34,211 nucleotides of DNA from contig CAJLFQ010000020.1 of NCBI GenBank assembly GCA_905205975.1, forward strand, positions 1-34,211, given 5' to 3'. Positions within the stretch are counted from its first letter, which is position 1. Each line of letters begins with the position of its first letter. This DNA is from an uncultured Eubacteriales bacterium (GTDB lineage: Bacteria > Bacillota > Clostridia > Oscillospirales > QAMX01). Below, in pieces: positions 26,376 through 33,551 of this stretch. The translations under genes and the position numbers were made by a program. Below the pieces are notes generated by a model, which had not been told where the DNA came from, ran no database searches, and worked only from the letters and a program-made list of their open reading frames with translations.

Positions 26376-26413
26376 CCACAGAAACCGCTGACATCCGCCA
26401 GCGGTTTCTGTGG
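26376..26413. other. Perfect 15-bp hairpin between aldolase and GH4 genes
   Basis: CCACAGAAACCGCTG and its exact complement CAGCGGTTTCTGTGG flank an 8-base loop. It starts 36 bp after the aldolase stop and ends 75 bp before the GH4 start. No T-run follows on the plus strand, so it may be an imperfect terminator, an RNA-stability element or an operator-like palindrome. Confidence 0.6.
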
Positions 26414-26487
26414 TATTGGGTTCCGCCTTTGAAAACGAATCTATCCCTATGACCCCTTATTTTGATGCAGGAAAAGAGGTTTATCAG

Positions 26488-27801
26488 ATGAAAGTAACTT
26501 TTATGGGTGCCGGCAGCACCGTTTTCTCCAAAAACGTTCTGGGCGACATCATGTGTACGCCGGAAATCCAGCGCTGTGACATTGCGCTGTATGACATTGA
26601 TGCCACGCGTCTGGAAGAAAGCTTCCTGATGCTGCAAAACATCAACAAAAACGTCAACGAAAACCGCGCAGTGATCAAGACCTATCTGGGCGTTGAAAAC
26701 CGCCGGGAAGCGCTGGCAGGCGCCGACTATGTCGTCAACGCGATTCAGGTCGGCGGCTATGACCCCTGCACCATCACGGACTTTGAGATCCCGAAAAAAT
26801 ACGGTCTGCGCCAGACCATCGCCGACACGCTCGGCATCGGCGGCATCATGCGCGCGCTGCGCACCTTCCCCGTGCTGGATGGTTTCATGCGCGATATGGA
26901 AGCGGTCTGCCCGAACGCGCTGTTCATCAACTATACCAACCCGATGGCCATGCTGACCGGCTACATCCAGCGCACGTCGCCGATTCGTTCCATCGGCCTC
27001 TGCCACAGCGTTCAGGGCTGTGCAAAGGGCATCCTCCATACGCTTGGCATGGACTACAACGACCGCTATCAGTGGAAAATCGCCGGCATCAACCATCAAG
27101 CCTGGCTGCTGGAAATCCATGACGACAAAGGCAACGACCTGTACCCCGAAATCAAGCGCCGCTCGCTGGAAATGGGCACCGACAAGGGCGAAGACCGTGT
27201 CCGCCGCGAGCTGATGCACCGCATCGGCTACTACATCACCGAATCCAGCGAACACAACGCCGAATACTGCCCGTGGTTCATCCGTTCGAGATATCCGGAA
27301 CTCATCGACCGGTTTGCCATCCCGCTGGATGAATATCCGCGCCGCTGCGTCAACCAGATCAAGGATTGGGAAACCCGCCGGGACAGCCTTGTTCACAACG
27401 CAGAGCTGACGCATGAACGCTCCTGCGAATACGCCTCCATGATTATGGAAGCCATGGTCACGAATAAGCCGATTAAAATCGGCGGCAACGTGCTGAACAC
27501 CGGTCTGATCGACAACCTGCCGTCGGACGCCTGTGTCGAAGTACCCTGCCTGATCGATGCCTCCGGCATTCAGCCGACACATATCGGACGGCTCCCGGTG
27601 CAGTGCGCCGCCATGAATATGTCGAACATCAACGTGCAGCTGCTGACGATTGCAGCCGGCATGACGCACAAGAAAGAATACATCTACCAGGCGGCCATGA
27701 TGGATCCGCACACCGGCGGCGAACTCTCCATCGACGATATCTGGCACCTCGTAGACGATCTCATCGAAGCGCACGGCGACTGGCTGCCGAAGTTTGAATA
27801 A
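26488..27801 (+). CDS. GH4-family NAD+/Mn2+-dependent glycosidase, alpha-galactosidase-like
   Basis: This 437-residue cytosolic glycosidase belongs to the family that cleaves by transient NAD oxidation of the sugar. It has the Rossmann start VTFMGAGSTVFSKNVLGDI, NYTNPMAMLT (about 151), the metal-binding GLCHSVQG (Cys-His, about 171) and GINHQAWLLEI with a further metal His (about 200). The CHSVQG form, without the phosphate-binding features of 6-phospho-glucosidases, is like MelA alpha-galactosidases and relatives. The ATG follows AAAGAGG; in-frame codons upstream precede the Rossmann strand. It is separated from the aldolase by a perfect hairpin and followed 2 bp later by a small membrane-anchored protein. 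Confidence 0.9.
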   Translation: MKVTFMGAGSTVFSKNVLGDIMCTPEIQRCDIALYDIDATRLEESFLMLQNINKNVNENRAVIKTYLGVENRREALAGADYVVNAIQVGGYDPCTITDFEIPKKYGLRQTIADTLGIGGIMRALRTFPVLDGFMRDMEAVCPNALFINYTNPMAMLTGYIQRTSPIRSIGLCHSVQGCAKGILHTLGMDYNDRYQWKIAGINHQAWLLEIHDDKGNDLYPEIKRRSLEMGTDKGEDRVRRELMHRIGYYITESSEHNAEYCPWFIRSRYPELIDRFAIPLDEYPRRCVNQIKDWETRRDSLVHNAELTHERSCEYASMIMEAMVTNKPIKIGGNVLNTGLIDNLPSDACVEVPCLIDASGIQPTHIGRLPVQCAAMNMSNINVQLLTIAAGMTHKKEYIYQAAMMDPHTGGELSIDDIWHLVDDLIEAHGDWLPKFE

Positions 27802-27803
27802 GC

Positions 27804-28487
27804 ATGAACAAACGCCTGTGGATCATTCCAATTGCGTTGATCCTGCTGACTGCGGTCTTTGTCGGGTATCTCGGTTCACGCGATGTCACGCCGGACAGCA
27901 TGGTCTGCAAAACAAACCCGGACGACTGTGTAACCGTCACCGAATCCGATGCACTGTATCTGCTTGACCATCAGCGTGCACTGTTTGACCGGTGTTTCGA
28001 CGCCTTTTCCGCAGGAGAATCTTACACACTGCCGGACGGCGTTCTGTATGCCGTCGAGGCGCCGGATGCGCTGTCGCTGGTCGTGGAATCGGCGCCGGGG
28101 CTCACTGTGGCCATCGGGCGTGGTGCGCAGCTTCCGCCCGCGGAAGAAACCCGGGGCGGCGAGGGCTACAACCTTGCGCGGGTATGCCGTGCGCTGATCG
28201 GCGACTGGTTTTACTGTGTGGATTATACCTGCGGGCTGACATTTACCGATGTGTACGCCAAACGGCTCCGATCCGGTTTGACAAAGGAAGAGCTGGCCTC
28301 GCTTGCACCGGACGCCATCGCCAACGCCGTCTATGTGCTGATTGACGCGGACAAAGCGCCGGAGACGTCGGCACGTTCCGCGAGCAGGTATGCCGTCTGC
28401 GCCCTGCTCCTGCGTTCGGACGGCACACAGATGCGCGCCATGCTGGATCCAAAGCGCAAAGCGTTTTTGGGCATCGCGGCTGACTGA
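27804..28487 (+). CDS. Membrane-anchored protein of unknown function
   Basis: This 227-residue protein is not recognised. It starts with MNKRLW and a single hydrophobic helix (about 5-25, no lipobox Cys) and continues as a soluble domain, probably outside the cell. The mature part contains six cysteines, which could form disulfides. It begins 2 bp after the GH4 stop, so it is co-transcribed and probably coupled to it. A strong terminator follows 45 bp later. No repeat, catalytic motif or binding motif could be identified. Confidence 0.6.
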   Translation: MNKRLWIIPIALILLTAVFVGYLGSRDVTPDSMVCKTNPDDCVTVTESDALYLLDHQRALFDRCFDAFSAGESYTLPDGVLYAVEAPDALSLVVESAPGLTVAIGRGAQLPPAEETRGGEGYNLARVCRALIGDWFYCVDYTCGLTFTDVYAKRLRSGLTKEELASLAPDAIANAVYVLIDADKAPETSARSASRYAVCALLLRSDGTQMRAMLDPKRKAFLGIAAD

Positions 28488-28531
28488 TCCCACTGCGCCT
28501 CTGCACCGCCCTGTTCAGAATCTCATTCTGC

Positions 28532-28568
28532 ACTGCGCCCGAAAAACAGCTTGTTTTTCGGGCGCAGT
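28532..28568 (+). terminator. Rho-independent terminator after the GH4 operon
   Basis: A 17-bp perfect stem (ACTGCGCCCGAAAAACA / TGTTTTTCGGGCGCAGT) with a 3-base loop, followed by TTT. The rest of 28569-28845 holds a possible leader peptide and no other gene I can support. Confidence 0.85.
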
Positions 28569-28722
28569 TTCTGCTTTTCAGCCGTTTTGATTCGTCTGGC
28601 GGTGCGCACACAAAATATTTTTTCGATATGCAACCAGATCGCTTTTTTGCTTACTTGTCTGATGAAAGGCATTGGGAGAATTCAAACGCTTTGCATCATC
28701 AAAATCAAGGGAGGAAAATGCG

Positions 28723-28785
28723 ATGGACGCGCTTTTCACGCACATTCCGGCATCCGCAGGGATCCGCCGGATATCCGAGCCGTAA
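28723..28785 (+). CDS. Possible 20-residue leader peptide
   Basis: A 20-codon frame beginning MDALFTHIP and ending ISEP has GGGAGG eight bases before its ATG. It ends about 60 bp before the sigma-factor gene. It could be a leader peptide, a worn remnant of an older gene, or chance. An overlapping ATG two codons earlier in another frame (28718) opens a 43-codon frame ending at the sigma start. I do not recognise either. Confidence 0.25.
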   Translation: MDALFTHIPASAGIRRISEP

Positions 28786-28845
28786 CCCGTTCCAGCGCGC
28801 CGTTGAAACACGGCCGGTCTTTTCATTTCACACATGGAGGCAAAT

Positions 28846-29393
28846 ATGACAGATTCCGAAATCGTTGCAGCTCTACTGGAAGCGTTCTGAAGAAGCCATC
28901 GCCTGCACCATCCAAAAATACGGGCGGTATCTGCTTCAGCTGGCGCAAAACATACTGCACATTCGTGAAGATGCAGAAGAATGCGTCAATGAGACGTATC
29001 TGTCCGCATGGAACCAGCTGCCGCCGGACAGGCCGGAGCGGTTGCTGCCGTATCTCGGCCGCATCTCCCGCTGTCTTGCGCTGAACCGTCTGGGCTATCT
29101 GCACGCGCAGAAGCGGAACGCAGACTTCACACTTCTGCTCTCCGAATTGGAAGAATGTCTGCCCGCACAGGATTCCGTGGAAACCCAGTATGAAGACAAG
29201 GCACTGGCAGAAGCGCTTTCGGCTTTTTTTGCGGCAGCAGCGTGAAGAGGACCGCACACTGTTTATCCGCCGGTATTGGTACTCGGACTCGATCCGAGAC
29301 CTTGCAAAGCGGTACGGCTGGCGGGAAAGCAAGCTTTTCCGCATTCGAAAACGGCTCAGACAAGCACTGGAAGAGGAGGGATTTGACCTGTGA
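28846..29393 (+). pseudogene. Sigma-70-family (ECF-like) RNA polymerase sigma factor with two frameshifts
   Basis: The ATG at 28846 has a strong GGAGG and opens as MTDSEIV, then hits a stop at 28888-28890. Removing one base near 28867 restores LYWKRSEEAIACTIQKYGRY and the region-2 segment REDAEECVNETYLSAWNQLPP. A second break lies in a seven-T run at 29224-29230. With six T's the frame continues from LSAF into LRQQREEDRTLFIRRYWY and the region-4 helix-turn-helix (IRDLAKRYGWRESKLFRIRKRL). The repaired protein would have about 181 residues, normal for this family. Both breaks are single-base gains. This is either a recent pseudogene or two sequence errors. The end overlaps the putative anti-sigma start (GTGA). 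Confidence 0.8.
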
Positions 29394-30058
29394 ACGGAAT
29401 GGATCTTTACCGTGCGGTCGGACAAATCGACGATGACTTGATTCTTGCGGCCAATCAACCACCCGTGAAAAACGTGACAAAGACCCGCTTGCCCATCCGC
29501 TTTTTGGCGGCTGCGGCCTGCCTCATCCTAGCCGTCTGCGGCATATGCGCGCACGTGTTCCGGACATCCGTGATTTGGAACGAAGGCCCTGTTGAAACAT
29601 TGGGCGGCTTTTCGGTGCCGCCGGAAGGTATCGTCCGCGTTTTGTCCGATGCAGAATGCAGAGACTACTATCAGGTGTTTTTGCCGCAGTCTCTGGGAAA
29701 CGATTTGCATCGCGCCGCTGCTGAAGTGCATTTGATTACCAATGCAAACGGCGCAATTCTGGATGACCGGAATCAATTCTCCTATCTCTCTGCGGATGGT
29801 TCCAAGCGCGTCACGCTGATGCTGACCCGCCTTTCGGCCGTTTCACCGGATCCAGCTTCGCAGACGGCTTCCGTCCTGCACGGTGTACCCGTTGTGCTGA
29901 CGGTCGATTTATCCCTGTCGGAAGTTCTGCTTTCCGGGGCGCGCTGGGAACAAAATGGATCGATTTTCCAGCTTTCTGCCGATGGAGTCAGTCGAAAAGA
30001 GCTGATTTCAATGGTCAAAGAACTGATTGCCTGTACAAAAAAAGGAGGCATTTTCTGA
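29390..30058 (+). CDS. Putative membrane-anchored anti-sigma factor
   Basis: This 222-residue protein starts at a GTG overlapping the sigma stop. Residues 1-33 form a cytosolic segment starting MNGMDLYRAVGQIDDDLI, which resembles the sigma-binding tail of proteins commonly paired with this sigma family. A transmembrane helix (about 35-56, FLAAAACLILAVCGICAHVF) follows, then an outside domain of about 165 residues. The domain ends in a segment like VDLSLSEVLLSGARWEQNG. By analogy it holds the sigma factor at the membrane until a surface signal arrives. The gene is intact although the sigma gene is broken. Assignment rests on position and layout. Confidence 0.65.
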   Translation: MNGMDLYRAVGQIDDDLILAANQPPVKNVTKTRLPIRFLAAAACLILAVCGICAHVFRTSVIWNEGPVETLGGFSVPPEGIVRVLSDAECRDYYQVFLPQSLGNDLHRAAAEVHLITNANGAILDDRNQFSYLSADGSKRVTLMLTRLSAVSPDPASQTASVLHGVPVVLTVDLSLSEVLLSGARWEQNGSIFQLSADGVSRKELISMVKELIACTKKGGIF

Positions 30059-31179
30059 TGAAATTCCGAAAAACCATCGTCGCAGCGCTCTTGGCCGCCG
30101 TTCTGCTCAGCACATTTGCATGGGCTGCATCGCCTGCCGGCGTTCGTTTTGATTTTGAAACCGGTGATTCCGGTTTCACGCCGATTGATGCAGATTATCC
30201 CGTTGGAAACGGTGTGGACGAATTTTATGAATTGCAGCACAGCTGGGGTGCCGTGCCGGATGGCGGCAGCGGGCTCTTCTTATCCGGCAACAACCACAGC
30301 GACGACCTGTTCATGGGGTATGTCAAAAAGCTGACCGGTTTTCAGCCGGAGCAGCTCTATGCCTTCCGCGTTTCTTTCCGGCTGGCCACCAATGTTGCAG
30401 GCGGTTTGATCGGCGTCGGCGGTTCGCCCGGTTCTTCTGTCTTTGTCAAGGGCGGCATCACGGCGAACGAGCCGAAAAGCATTGCAGACGATATGCAGCA
30501 GCATCGCCTGAACATTGACAAAGGCAATCAGGGCGCCGGCGGCTGCGACATGCGCCTGCTGGGCAATCTGGAAAAAGAAGAGACGCTGCGCCCCGGCGAA
30601 TATGAATGGAAAAACTTCGCGTTCACCATGCTTGCCGAAACGAACGCAGAGGGCTGCGTGTATCTGATCCTCGGAACGGATTCCGGTTTTGAAGCCGTCA
30701 GCGCCTACTATCTCGATGATATTTCGGTGGACTGGAACCGGCAGGACGACATGGTTCTGACGCGCGGCGCCGCAGTGGATCTGATATTTGCCGCTTTGCC
30801 CGGTGCCATCCCGTTTGATCCGACCTTCCCTGACATCCGTTCGGACGCCGCTTACCGAACCGCCGTCGGCTGGGCACAGGGAACCGGACTGGTGCTGGGC
30901 TACTCGGCACAGCATTTTGGGGGCGACGACAGCTTGACCTTTGCACAGGCGATGACCATCTTCTATCGTCTGGCCGGAAGCCCTGCTGTTTCCGAAACGG
31001 ATGCCCTGCCCGGCGAGACGCCAAGCTGGGCCAAAGATGCAGCCGCATGGTGGCTGGAAAACGGCTGGGGAACCGCGCAGAGCCTGCGCTTCCATGACGC
31101 AGTCACGCTGTTTGACTTCATTCGCCTTCTGCGTCTGCAGGGACTCCCCGCTGCGAAAGCACCGCTTCCGCACATCTGA
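30058..31179 (+). CDS. Exported protein with an SLH-like C-terminal region
   Basis: This 373-residue secreted protein has a signal peptide (MKFRKTIVAALLAAVLLS, cleavage probably after AWA near residue 22). A beta-rich domain (about 25-225) opens with FDFETGDSGFTPI and ends YYLDDISVDW, like carbohydrate-binding or concanavalin-type modules. The C-terminal part has SLH-like repeats: LTRGAAVDLIFAAL, FPDIRSDAAYRTAVGWAQGTGLVLGY and LTFAQAMTIFYRLAG, then a shorter degenerate copy. SLH repeats attach proteins to pyruvylated cell-wall polymers. Its start overlaps the anti-sigma stop by one base (TGATG), so it is co-translated and may be the output or signal partner of the sigma system. Confidence 0.75.
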   Translation: MKFRKTIVAALLAAVLLSTFAWAASPAGVRFDFETGDSGFTPIDADYPVGNGVDEFYELQHSWGAVPDGGSGLFLSGNNHSDDLFMGYVKKLTGFQPEQLYAFRVSFRLATNVAGGLIGVGGSPGSSVFVKGGITANEPKSIADDMQQHRLNIDKGNQGAGGCDMRLLGNLEKEETLRPGEYEWKNFAFTMLAETNAEGCVYLILGTDSGFEAVSAYYLDDISVDWNRQDDMVLTRGAAVDLIFAALPGAIPFDPTFPDIRSDAAYRTAVGWAQGTGLVLGYSAQHFGGDDSLTFAQAMTIFYRLAGSPAVSETDALPGETPSWAKDAAAWWLENGWGTAQSLRFHDAVTLFDFIRLLRLQGLPAAKAPLPHI

Positions 31180-31183
31180 CATG

Positions 31184-31238
31184 AAATACCGACGCCCTGC
31201 CGCAGTGACGTTTCTGCGGCAGGGCGTCGGTATTTTCC
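31184..31238 (+). terminator. Very strong rho-independent terminator
   Basis: A 22-bp perfect stem (from AAATACCGACGCC to its complement ending GGCGTCGGTATTT) with an 8-base loop and a T-run starts 4 bp after the SLH protein stop. The A-run on the left arm may let it act on the convergent flavodoxin transcript too. Confidence 0.9.
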
Positions 31239-31266
31239 CGGGTCAGCGGGTTTTGAGGTGGTTATC

Positions 31267-31400
31267 AAAAGGAGGATTGCATGCAATTCAAGCAAACGGC
31301 ATCCGGCCGTTCGAGCGTACGGCGCTTTATGCCGCCAGTGCGGCGCCGAGCGCTTTGCAGACGGCTGCGGCCGTTTCGTCCGGCGCCTCGCTGCAGATGA
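31267..31400 (+). other. Orphan ribosome site and start codon
   Basis: AAAAGGAGG at 31267-31275 followed by ATG at 31281 is a near-ideal translation start just after the terminator. The frame runs 39 codons (MQFKQTASGRSSVRR...) and stops at 31400, mostly antisense to the flavodoxin gene. The peptide looks like antisense noise after its first few residues. This may be the 5' end of a gene lost by rearrangement. Confidence 0.3.
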
Positions 31401-31752
31401 CGCTGTCGGCGGCAAAAACACAGCCAAGACCGGCACAGGATTCTTCCCATGTCCGCATCCACTCGCCGTCGCCCCAGCCGTAGGAACCGAACAGGGCGAT
31501 TCGCTTGCCGTTCAAATGCGGCTTACAGGCTTCAAACATCGGGAGAAATTCTGTTTCTTCCAATTCTTCTGCGCCCATCGCCGGGCAGCCGAACGCCACG
31601 GCATCCAGCGCGTCCAGCATGGAGGCGTCAAACGCTGCACAGGGCAGAACTTCGACCTCTGCCCCTGCATTCCGTGCGCCTTCGGCGACGTCTGCCGCCA
31701 TGGCCTCGGTATTGCCGGTTCCGCTCCAATAGATCACTGCGATTTTTTTCAT
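31327..31752 (-). CDS. Flavodoxin
   Basis: This 141-residue FMN-binding electron carrier has the phosphate-binding loop IYWSGTGNTEAMA near residue 6, a middle loop FGCPAMGAEELEE (about 55) and FGSYGWGDGEWM (about 85) that would stack on the flavin. Clostridial flavodoxins replace ferredoxin when iron is scarce. The chosen ATG has AAGGAG seven bases upstream; another ATG two codons earlier is too close to it. It follows the DUF3793 gene with a 2-bp gap and shares its operator and promoter. The frame is open further upstream but only over the neighbouring gene. Confidence 0.92.
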   Translation of the reverse strand: MKKIAVIYWSGTGNTEAMAADVAEGARNAGAEVEVLPCAAFDASMLDALDAVAFGCPAMGAEELEETEFLPMFEACKPHLNGKRIALFGSYGWGDGEWMRTWEESCAGLGCVFAADSVICSEAPDETAAAVCKALGAALAA

Positions 31753-31754
31753 AT

Positions 31755-32336
31755 TCATGCTCCTTGACAAGTCATTTGTTGGGATCGATCGCCGACGACC
31801 AGCCGGTCCAGTGAACGATTTCTTTTGTATGCATCGCGGTATACGCGCGTGCATTTTCGATACAGGTCAAATTTTCGTTGGGCCGCTGTTTCGTCGCCAT
31901 AGACTTTCCATGCGCCAACGCATTTTGCCCGTTTGGCCTTGTTGACAATAAAGCCGTGGACGTCTTCTGCCGGATACCCCAGAAACAAGCCGATTTCATG
32001 CGGGAATGATTCGTCGCTGCGCAGGCGGCGCATCAGCTCCGCCACACAGCGTTTGGCATCGTGAACCGGATAATCCCGCTCCGCCAAAATGGCGCGCGCC
32101 ATACGGTTTTGCAGATCCTGCGCCAGCCGCTCCGGGCGGTACATATAGATCAGCGTCCGCTCGGCATCCTGTTTCACCGGGATGACGCAGACGCCGCGCT
32201 CCGTCCAGCGGCGGTTCAAGTCCCGGATGGATGCATTCAATTCCCCGGCGTCCTCTCCGGAGCAGGCAAACAAATTGGCTGTTTTGAGGCCCGCCATGGT
32301 CGGCGAACAGTGCTCAATCATCAGTTCTTCCGGCAT
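31755..32336 (-). CDS. DUF3793-family protein
   Basis: This 193-residue soluble protein has the features I associate with DUF3793. Its N-terminal part reads HCSPTMAGLKTANLFAC, its middle VIPVKQDAERTLIYMYRPERL, and its end HEIGLFLGYPAEDVHGFI followed by KVYGDETAAQRKFDLYRKC. The family is common in Clostridia and often lies next to a flavodoxin, as here. Its function is not known to me. The ATG has AAAAAGGAGGG upstream; an earlier in-frame start has no ribosome site. The last inverted-repeat copy lies 39 bp ahead of the start. Iron limitation or redox control is a likely context. Confidence 0.85.
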   Translation of the reverse strand: MPEELMIEHCSPTMAGLKTANLFACSGEDAGELNASIRDLNRRWTERGVCVIPVKQDAERTLIYMYRPERLAQDLQNRMARAILAERDYPVHDAKRCVAELMRRLRSDESFPHEIGLFLGYPAEDVHGFIVNKAKRAKCVGAWKVYGDETAAQRKFDLYRKCTRVYRDAYKRNRSLDRLVVGDRSQQMTCQGA

Positions 32337-32373
32337 CCGAATCCCTCCTTTTTGAAACGCCTCTGAAACGTTT

Positions 32374-32391
32374 GGTTGGTCGCATCTAACC
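32374..32391. promoter_or_regulatory. Operator candidate, copy 3 (GGTTGG-N6-CTAACC)
   Basis: GGTTGGtcgcatCTAACC has 6-bp arms with one mismatch and the same 6-bp spacing as the copies at 4490 and 6587. It lies 39 bp ahead of the DUF3793 start and about 30 bp downstream of the expected transcription start, where a repressor would block the transcript. Confidence 0.5.
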
Positions 32392-32424
32392 ATTGTGCAT
32401 CCGGCTCGGATTTCTTTCGACTAT

Positions 32425-32453
32425 ATGATACCATGTTCGGCCAGCCGGTGCAA
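32425..32453 (-). promoter_or_regulatory. Promoter of the DUF3793-flavodoxin operon
   Basis: On the minus strand TTGCAC, a 17-base spacer and TATCAT, with an extended -10 (TGG before TATCAT). The start of transcription would lie near 32418. Confidence 0.6.
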
Positions 32454-32491
32454 CTCCGTTCAGCAGGAAAAATGCTCCATTCGGACACAAA

Positions 32492-33454
32492 TCAGCCGTC
32501 GCAGAATCCGGGATCCGTTTTGCTGCGTTTGCGGTATTTCGACGGTGTGACACCCATGACGCCGCGGAATGCCTCCGAAAACTTGGAGGCGTTATCATAT
32601 CCGAAGCGCCCGGCAATTTCCTGGATGGGTTCATCCCCGGTTCGCAGCATTCTCGCCGCCGCATGCATCTTCTGCGTGCGCGCATAGGCATAAACGGACA
32701 CGCCGTAGACCGCTTTCATGCTGTTTTTGATCTGCGTCCCTGAGAGGTGAAAGATGGACGACAGCGTTTCCAATGTGATATGGCTTTCCATGTGGCTGCA
32801 AAGATATGCCGCAACGTCTTTTGCCAGCGCAGTCTGTGTGCCGGAAACGGGTTTTGCCGTTTCGTCTGACGGATCCAAACGGATGGCGCTCAAATAGAGG
32901 AGAAGCTCTAAGATTTTGACCTTGAAATACCCCTTCTGAATTTCCGGCGGCACCGCGTACAGCTCTGAGAACAAATGCGCCACCGCCGGGCTGGAGCGTG
33001 CAATCCATCCGCGGCCGCCGCGGCGGAACCGGCGCATCAGTACGGCTGGGTCGATGTTGACATCATCCAAAAAGCAGGAAAGGCAGCGCGGCGCCTGCAC
33101 GGTGTCAATGGTTATCGTCAGGCCGTGATAATGCCCCAGCGGAAAAAAAGACCCATATGCCAGATCAGACGGACAGCCAACAGCCAAATCGCCGGGCGTC
33201 AGATAAAAGAACGCGCCGCCGGATGAACATTCCATGCGGCCTTCGCGGCAGTGGTTGATTTCAAACAAGGTCTCCGACGCCGGTACTTCGGCAAAACGCC
33301 CCTGCATATGAATGTCGTTCTGCGTCAGGGTTATGCCGGGAAACACCTGATGCGTCGTCAGCACCATGCTGCCGCTTCCATCCGACAAGCGCGTTATGGT
33401 CGCATCGCCGTCTTTCTGCACGGATTTTTGCAGCGTTTTTTCTGTTTGATTCAT
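32492..33454 (-). CDS. AraC-family regulator, paralogue of the metal-locus regulator
   Basis: This 320-residue regulator has an N-terminal sensing region (cupin-like, with YLTPGDLAVG near 85-94) and a C-terminal AraC domain. The domain includes LETLSSIFHLSGTQIKNSMK and IQEIAGRFGYDNASKFSEAF, followed by GVTPSKYRKRS. Its length, N-terminal PGDLAVG motif and YDNASKFSE recognition helix match the regulator at 4569-5525. The ATG follows GAAGGGCGG. It lies just upstream of the DUF3793-flavodoxin operon on the same strand and is divergent from the glycoside-hydrolase-like gene at 33627, so it may control either. The shared GTTAG repeat points to the former. Confidence 0.88.
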   Translation of the reverse strand: MNQTEKTLQKSVQKDGDATITRLSDGSGSMVLTTHQVFPGITLTQNDIHMQGRFAEVPASETLFEINHCREGRMECSSGGAFFYLTPGDLAVGCPSDLAYGSFFPLGHYHGLTITIDTVQAPRCLSCFLDDVNIDPAVLMRRFRRGGRGWIARSSPAVAHLFSELYAVPPEIQKGYFKVKILELLLYLSAIRLDPSDETAKPVSGTQTALAKDVAAYLCSHMESHITLETLSSIFHLSGTQIKNSMKAVYGVSVYAYARTQKMHAAARMLRTGDEPIQEIAGRFGYDNASKFSEAFRGVMGVTPSKYRKRSKTDPGFCDG

Positions 33455-33477
33455 CTCGGCACCGCCCTTCTGATATG

Positions 33478-33506
33478 ATTATATCATGTTCTCTGACCTG
33501 CTGCAA
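33478..33506 (-). promoter_or_regulatory. Promoter of the AraC gene at 32492
   Basis: On the minus strand TTGCAG, a 17-base spacer and a perfect TATAAT. The leader would be only about 17 bases, leaving just room for the ribosome site. Confidence 0.72.
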
Positions 33507-33551
33507 GTATGCTGCTGCGCTTTTGAACATTTCAGAAGCGCTTCTTTTTCC

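Noticed and set aside
26356..27774. A 472-codon open frame on the minus strand opposite the GH4 gene.
   Set aside because: It mirrors the GH4 coding region codon for codon and has no recognisable domain or ribosome site.
29190..29245. Programmed ribosomal frameshifting to express the sigma factor.
   Set aside because: The T7 run alone might allow slippage, but a second frame break near the start would also have to be bypassed, so mutation or sequence error is simpler.
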